Origin: Flavobacterium caseinilyticum
GTDB taxonomy: Bacteria > Bacteroidota > Bacteroidia > Flavobacteriales > Flavobacteriaceae
Reading direction: 5' to 3'
Assembly (NCBI RefSeq): GCF_004349085.1
Contig: NZ_SMFM01000004.1
Coordinates: 179,256 to 243,255, forward strand
Length of the DNA: 64,000 nucleotides
Shown one piece after another: positions 60,104 through 64,000 of the stretch. The notes below the pieces were generated by a model. That model worked only from the letters and a program-made list of their open reading frames with translations. It was not told where the DNA came from and made no database searches. Position numbers and translations under genes: made by a program. Position 1 is the first letter of the stretch. Every line of letters starts with the position of its first letter.

Positions 60104-60883
60104 TTAGAATTTAGAAAACAATTGTTCCATTTTCTCTTTTTCTTCGTCGGCCAATGAACTGTCGACTAATATTCTTCCGGAATGTTCATCAGTAATGATT
60201 TTCTTTCTGGAAGCAATTTCTACTTGTGTCTGTGGTGGAATAGTGAAAAATGATCCTGCAGAAGCTCCTCTTTCGATAGAAACTACAGCTAAACCATTGC
60301 GAACGCTACTTCTGATTCTTGTGTAAGCTTTCAATAATCTTTCTTCAATTAAAGCTTGGAATTCTGCTGATTTCTCAGATAAGAACGCTTCTTCTTTAGC
60401 AGTTTCAGCCATGATAGCGTCTAACTCAGATTTTTTGTGCTTTAAGTGATTTGATTTTGCTTCTAATCTTTCTTTAGAACTTGAAATTACTTCTTTCTTG
60501 TGTTCGATAGAAGCTTTCATTTCTTTAATTTGTTTTTCTGACAATTGAATTTCTAATTCTTGAAATTCAATTTCTTTAGTCAACGAATTAAATTCTCTGT
60601 TGTTACGAACAGTTTCTTGTTGCTTAGTATATTTTTTGATAGCTTCTTTGTGCTCATCAATTGCATTCTTTTTTGATTTGATTAGATCCTCGATAACTTC
60701 AAGTTCTCCTTTCAATTTTTCTGAACGTGTGCTTAAACCAGCCACTTCATCTTCTAAATCTTCTACTTCTAAAGGAAGTTCTCCTCTTACGTTTCTGATT
60801 TCGTCAATTCTAGAGTCAATAAGTTGTAAATCGTAAATTGCTCTTAACTTGTCCTCAACACTTAATTCTTTCGTATTCGCCAT
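60104..60883 (-). CDS. Coiled-coil protein of the C4-type zinc-ribbon family, cysteines lost
   Basis: A 259-residue protein: a long coiled coil (residues 20-195, rich in Lys and Glu, with IEDLIKSKKNAIDEHKEAIK) and a carboxy-terminal domain. In the family, that domain is a zinc ribbon with two CxxC pairs. Here the matching positions read GASAGSFF and TDEHSGRIL, where relatives have the patterns GVCxxC and CxxCGRIL, so all four cysteines are replaced while IPPQTQVEIASRKKIIT and GRIL remain. The domain may still fold without zinc. It begins 3 bp after the nif3-like gene, the usual partner of this family. Function unknown. Confidence 0.8.
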   Translation of the reverse strand: MANTKELSVEDKLRAIYDLQLIDSRIDEIRNVRGELPLEVEDLEDEVAGLSTRSEKLKGELEVIEDLIKSKKNAIDEHKEAIKKYTKQQETVRNNREFNSLTKEIEFQELEIQLSEKQIKEMKASIEHKKEVISSSKERLEAKSNHLKHKKSELDAIMAETAKEEAFLSEKSAEFQALIEERLLKAYTRIRSSVRNGLAVVSIERGASAGSFFTIPPQTQVEIASRKKIITDEHSGRILVDSSLADEEKEKMEQLFSKF

Positions 60884-60886
60884 ATT

Positions 60887-61981
60887 CTATAAGTACTTAA
60901 CTGGATTTGAATTTTCTTCTGATAAAATAACTGCAAAATTAAGGATTTTTTTCCGAAGATACTCAACAATATAATTTTTTGTATAACGTTCACTCTCAAA
61001 ATGTCCAATATCGGCTAAAAGTAACTTGTTTTCGGCTTCATAAAACTGATGGTATTTCAAATCGGCAGTCAAGTAAGCATCGGCTCCCGCCTGAATCGCA
61101 TTTTTTATTGCAAAACTTCCAGCTCCGCCAAGAACTGCTACTTTTTTTATTTCTTTTCCTATAAAGTTCGAATGTCGAATCCCGCCACATTGCATTTTTT
61201 CTTTGGCAAAAAGCAAAAACTCTTTTTCATTCATGGGATTTTTCAATTCGCCAATCATTCCCAGACCAATATTTTGATGTTGGTTTTGCAACTCATAAAT
61301 TTCATGAGCCACTTCTTCATAAGCGTGGCTTTTGAATAATGCTTTCAGGATTTTGTTTTGCAAATGTTTTTCGAAAGTGACTTCGATTTTGATTTCGTCG
61401 CCTTGCACAAATTCAAATCGTTCTCCAATTTGTGGATTGCTATGCTCATTTCCCATGTAGGTTCCAATTCCTTTCGAATTAAAACTGCAATTTTCATAGT
61501 TGCCAATGGTTCCCGCGCCAGCATCAAATAGTGCATTTCGCACTTCTTCTGCGTTTTCAGGAATGGTAAAAGTCACTAATTTCCGAATGAAGTTTTGCTT
61601 CGGAATTAGGATTTTAGTATTTACTAATCCTAATGCGTCGCTGAATATTTTATTCACGCCTTCCTGATGGTTGTCCAAAGCGGTGTGAACGGCGTAAATT
61701 GCAATGTCATTTTTTATGGCTTTAATAACTGCGCGTTCCACGTAGTTTTTTCCGGTAATTTTTTTCAAACCAGAAAATAATATCGGATGAAAACAAACCA
61801 CTAGATTACAATTTTTTGCAATCGCTTCGTCTATTATATTTTCTAAAGCATCATGACAAACCAAAATTCCAGTGGCTTCCATATCTTGGTCTCCAACCAA
61901 TAATCCGACATTGTCAAAATCTTCAGCATAGGCAAGTGGCGCCATTTCTTCGAGTACAGAAATTATTTCTTTGATTTTCAT
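60887..61981 (-). CDS. Nif3-like dinuclear metal centre protein
   Basis: A 364-residue protein of the NIF3/YbgI family (GTP cyclohydrolase I type 2 by old name). Metal-binding histidines occur in VVCFHPILFSGLKKI, YAVHTALDNHQEGVN and GHFESERY near the end. An insert of about 110 residues in the middle (to SHAYEEVAHEIYEL) is the PII/CutA-like domain present in long bacterial versions. Start at ATG 61981 with KEIISVLEEMAPLAYAEDFDN, the usual first words. Forms an operon with the coiled-coil gene downstream (3 bp gap). Role unclear; proposed to bind or hydrolyse a small metabolite. Confidence 0.93.
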   Translation of the reverse strand: MKIKEIISVLEEMAPLAYAEDFDNVGLLVGDQDMEATGILVCHDALENIIDEAIAKNCNLVVCFHPILFSGLKKITGKNYVERAVIKAIKNDIAIYAVHTALDNHQEGVNKIFSDALGLVNTKILIPKQNFIRKLVTFTIPENAEEVRNALFDAGAGTIGNYENCSFNSKGIGTYMGNEHSNPQIGERFEFVQGDEIKIEVTFEKHLQNKILKALFKSHAYEEVAHEIYELQNQHQNIGLGMIGELKNPMNEKEFLLFAKEKMQCGGIRHSNFIGKEIKKVAVLGGAGSFAIKNAIQAGADAYLTADLKYHQFYEAENKLLLADIGHFESERYTKNYIVEYLRKKILNFAVILSEENSNPVKYL

Positions 61982-62091
61982 GTTTTTTTAGTTTAAAGTC
62001 TAAGGTTTAAAGTTTAATGTTGATCAACTTTAAACATTAAACAAAAGAAACAAAATTTTAAATCAAAGATAATTTATTCTACTTTCGTAAA

Positions 62092-63117
62092 ATGAATTTA
62101 CTTCGAAAATTACTGTCTCCGTTTGCCATTTTATATGGTCTCATAGCGAGTATTCGTAATTTTCTTTTCGATAAAGGAGTTTTGAAATCCTACTCTTTTG
62201 ATTTGCCAATTATTGCTGTCGGGAATCTGAGCGTTGGCGGAACCGGAAAAACGCCCCAAATCGAATATTTGATTCGGTTGCTTTCTGATAAATATAAAAT
62301 TGCCACGTTAAGCAGAGGTTATAAAAGGCAATCTAAAGGTTTTATTTTGGCCGATGCCAATTCAAATGCCGCAACTATTGGAGACGAACCATTTCAATTT
62401 TTTCAGAAATTCCCATCGATACAAGTTGCAGTTGATGCCGACAGAAAAAACGGGATAGAACAATTGCTTTCGCAAACAGAAAAACCAGAAATTATCTTAC
62501 TTGATGACGCTTTTCAACATCGAAAAGTAAAAGCAGGTTTTTATATTTTGTTGACATCCTACGGCGATTTGTATTCGGATGATTTTATGTTGCCAACCGG
62601 AAATTTGCGCGAAAGCAGTAGCGGTGCAGAAAGAGCGAATATAATTATAGTAACCAAATGTCCTTTTAATCTTTCATTTGAGGAACAGGACGACATTAAA
62701 AATCGATTAAATCTTTCGAAAAATCAAGATTTATACTTTACATTTATAGCATACGATGATTGTATTTATGGTGAAATTCGTAATGTAAAGGTTGAAGAAA
62801 TTCAACATGCTGCTAAAGTATTGGTGGCAGGAATTGCAAAACCGGAATCATTTTTTTCCTATTTACAAAACCCAAATGATGTTTGTTTGTCTTTTCCAGA
62901 CCATCATAATTTTACCGATAAAGACATTTTAGAAATTAAAAGTTTAGCTCAAAACAACATTATTATCACTACCGAAAAAGATTTTGCGCGGTTAAAGGGA
63001 AGTTTGCCTAATAATCAACTTTTCTATTTGCCAATACAAAGCTCTTTCGTTTCGGGAAGTAAAAATTTTGATAAAACAATTATAGATTATGTGGGAACAA
63101 GTACAAGAAACAGTTAG
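62092..63117 (+). CDS. lpxK: Tetraacyldisaccharide 4'-kinase
   Basis: Inner-membrane kinase that phosphorylates the 4' position of lipid A disaccharide. The 341-residue protein has a membrane-associated start (LLRKLLSPFAILYGLIASI), the Walker A IAVGNLSVGGTGKTPQIEYLI (shortened here to VGNLSVGGTGKTP), SRGYKRQSKGF, the Walker B region ILLDDAFQHRKVKAG, and LPTGNLRESSSGAERA. Length is normal. Its last 29 bp overlap the start of punA, so the two are translationally coupled. Confidence 0.94.
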   Translation: MNLLRKLLSPFAILYGLIASIRNFLFDKGVLKSYSFDLPIIAVGNLSVGGTGKTPQIEYLIRLLSDKYKIATLSRGYKRQSKGFILADANSNAATIGDEPFQFFQKFPSIQVAVDADRKNGIEQLLSQTEKPEIILLDDAFQHRKVKAGFYILLTSYGDLYSDDFMLPTGNLRESSSGAERANIIIVTKCPFNLSFEEQDDIKNRLNLSKNQDLYFTFIAYDDCIYGEIRNVKVEEIQHAAKVLVAGIAKPESFFSYLQNPNDVCLSFPDHHNFTDKDILEIKSLAQNNIIITTEKDFARLKGSLPNNQLFYLPIQSSFVSGSKNFDKTIIDYVGTSTRNS

Positions 63118-63901
63118 TTATATTCAAGAAAAAATTAATTTCACACCAGAATACGGTGTAATTTTAGGTTCAGGATTAGGGAGTTTTACGGACGAAATGA
63201 AAGTAGAATATACGTTGCCTTATCATGAAATTCCAAATTTCCCGGTTTCGACAGTGCAAGGTCACAAAGGCGCATTAGTTTTTGGAACAATAGGAGCTAA
63301 GAGAGTTGTTGCTATGCAAGGACGTTTTCATTTTTATGAAGGTTATTCGATGACAGAAGTAACTTTTCCGGTGCGAGTGATGAAGTTTTTGGGTGTCGAG
63401 AAATTAGTAGTTTCAAATGCATCAGGCGGTGTAAATTCAAGTTACAAAGTAGGATCTGTTGTGATGATTACAGATCACATCAATATGACTCCTGAACATC
63501 CTTTGCGTGGAAAAAATGACGAACGTTTTGGACCTCGTTTTGTAAATATGAGCGAACCGTATTCGAGAAAAATGATTGCGAAAGCTACTGAATTAGCTAA
63601 AGAATTGAACATCGAGGTTCATGAAGGAATTTATCTTGGTTTACAAGGTCCAACTTTTGAAACTTTAGCTGAATACAAAATGGTGAAAATTTTGGGCGCC
63701 GATTGTGTGGGAATGTCAACCGTTCCCGAAGTTATTGTAGCGCGTCACATGGATTTGGAAACATTTGGAATTTCAGTAATTACCGATATGGGTAACGAAG
63801 AAAGTATTGGAACAATCTCTCATGACGAGGTTTTAGAGGCCGCTAAAGAAGCAGAGCCAAAAGTGCGAAGCCTGATCAAAGAATTGATTTTGAAGTATTA
63901 G
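63089..63901 (+). CDS. punA: Purine-nucleoside phosphorylase (trimeric PNP class)
   Basis: Splits purine nucleosides to base and ribose 1-phosphate. The 270-residue protein fits the trimeric class I PNPs: VILGSGLGSFTDEM for the phosphate site, VVAMQGRFHFYEGYSMTEVT, NASGGVN, ITDHINMTPEHPLRG, and the base-binding PTFETLAEYKMVKILGADCVGMSTVPE followed by ITDMGNEES (Asn that selects 6-oxopurines). The ATG at 63089 lies inside lpxK (29-bp overlap), which explains the missing spacer. Confidence 0.94.
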   Translation: MWEQVQETVSYIQEKINFTPEYGVILGSGLGSFTDEMKVEYTLPYHEIPNFPVSTVQGHKGALVFGTIGAKRVVAMQGRFHFYEGYSMTEVTFPVRVMKFLGVEKLVVSNASGGVNSSYKVGSVVMITDHINMTPEHPLRGKNDERFGPRFVNMSEPYSRKMIAKATELAKELNIEVHEGIYLGLQGPTFETLAEYKMVKILGADCVGMSTVPEVIVARHMDLETFGISVITDMGNEESIGTISHDEVLEAAKEAEPKVRSLIKELILKY

Positions 63902-63904
63902 TTT

Positions 63905-64000
63905 TTAAATATATTCTGCAATGACGGTGTAAAATTCCTCTGGTATGAACGGTTTAGTAATTACATCGTTCATGCCAAATGATAATAACATGTCGCGGTT
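63905..64000 (-). CDS. Carboxy-terminal end of a receiver-domain protein (cut by window edge)
   Basis: The minus-strand frame open from 64000 to the TAA at 63907-63905 reads FGMNDVITKPFIPEEFYTVI before the end. The GMNDxxxKP pattern is the last part of a response-regulator receiver, with the conserved Lys-Pro. It is probably the end of a hybrid histidine kinase or a separate response regulator lying mainly beyond the window. Confidence 0.8.
   Translation of the reverse strand, partial: NRDMLLSFGMNDVITKPFIPEEFYTVIAEYI

Overview
The window looks like chromosomal DNA of a Bacteroidota bacterium of the family Flavobacteriaceae, most probably Flavobacterium or a close relative. The evidence is the low GC content, start codons with hardly any Shine-Dalgarno sequence, promoters of the Bacteroidota type (TTG, about 19 bases, TAnnTTTG), SusC/TonB-type outer-membrane barrels, DUF4369 and S9/M61 exported proteins, and typical flavobacterial housekeeping genes. 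No rRNA, CRISPR array, phage or plasmid backbone is present. There is one tRNA gene (Thr, TGT).

Layout. 0-6 kb: a 168-bp tandem repeat, pssA, a GH25 lysozyme-like gene, a four-helix-bundle gene inside a field of short CAGTGATCAGTGTTCAG-type repeats, lptB, and a tight operon kdsD-tatC-carboxymuconolactone decarboxylase. 6-15 kb: recQ, a FAD-dependent dehydrogenase, a pair of tiny membrane-protein genes, a soluble hybrid histidine kinase and a CHAD protein. 15-21 kb: exported msrA and msrB, then idi, a 6-pyruvoyl-tetrahydropterin-synthase-type gene, bcp, manA and tRNA-Thr. 21-31 kb: exported or lipid-anchored enzymes (DUF4369, M61 peptidase, alpha/beta hydrolase), small conserved proteins, a sterol-desaturase-like enzyme, AlkB, DoxX, a DMT exporter and a barrel receptor. 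31.7-40.3 kb is the most unusual part (below). 40-64 kb: htpG, OmpA lipoprotein, an orphan ABC ATPase, S9 peptidase, fabH, a TonB receptor, argS, ffh, folD, a small autoregulated membrane-protein operon, rluF, the nif3 pair, lpxK, punA, and the end of a response-regulator gene cut by the window edge.

The most interesting region is 31.7-40.3 kb. (i) The 3' end of htpG plus its terminator occurs three times in direct orientation: the real one (40.23-40.33 kb) and two decayed copies (31.72-31.83 and 38.02-38.12 kb). The copy at 38 kb still carries synonymous changes and the stop codon in frame, as expected if the htpG 3' end has been used as an attachment or insertion site and displaced gene ends were left behind. 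(ii) Between two of these copies sits a five-gene operon: a small membrane protein, an unknown 100-residue protein, a DUF6671 zinc-ribbon protein, a Sua5/TsaC-type threonylcarbamoyl-AMP synthase and an SbtA-type bicarbonate transporter. It is transcribed away from a CbbR-like LysR regulator across a palindrome. Sua5/TsaC consumes bicarbonate, so this reads as a bicarbonate-linked module. (iii) The 38-kb copy is cut exactly at a palindrome that recurs beside a dead RAYT-type transposase with two in-frame stops.

Other points of note are a winged-helix regulator whose operator (ACTTTG, 5 bases, CAAAGT) lies in front of both transcription units of its own locus, a member of the C4 zinc-ribbon family that has lost all four cysteines, and a PTPS gene with the biopterin-type active-site motif rather than the QueD one. 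Functions are assigned by reading protein motifs; no database search was run.
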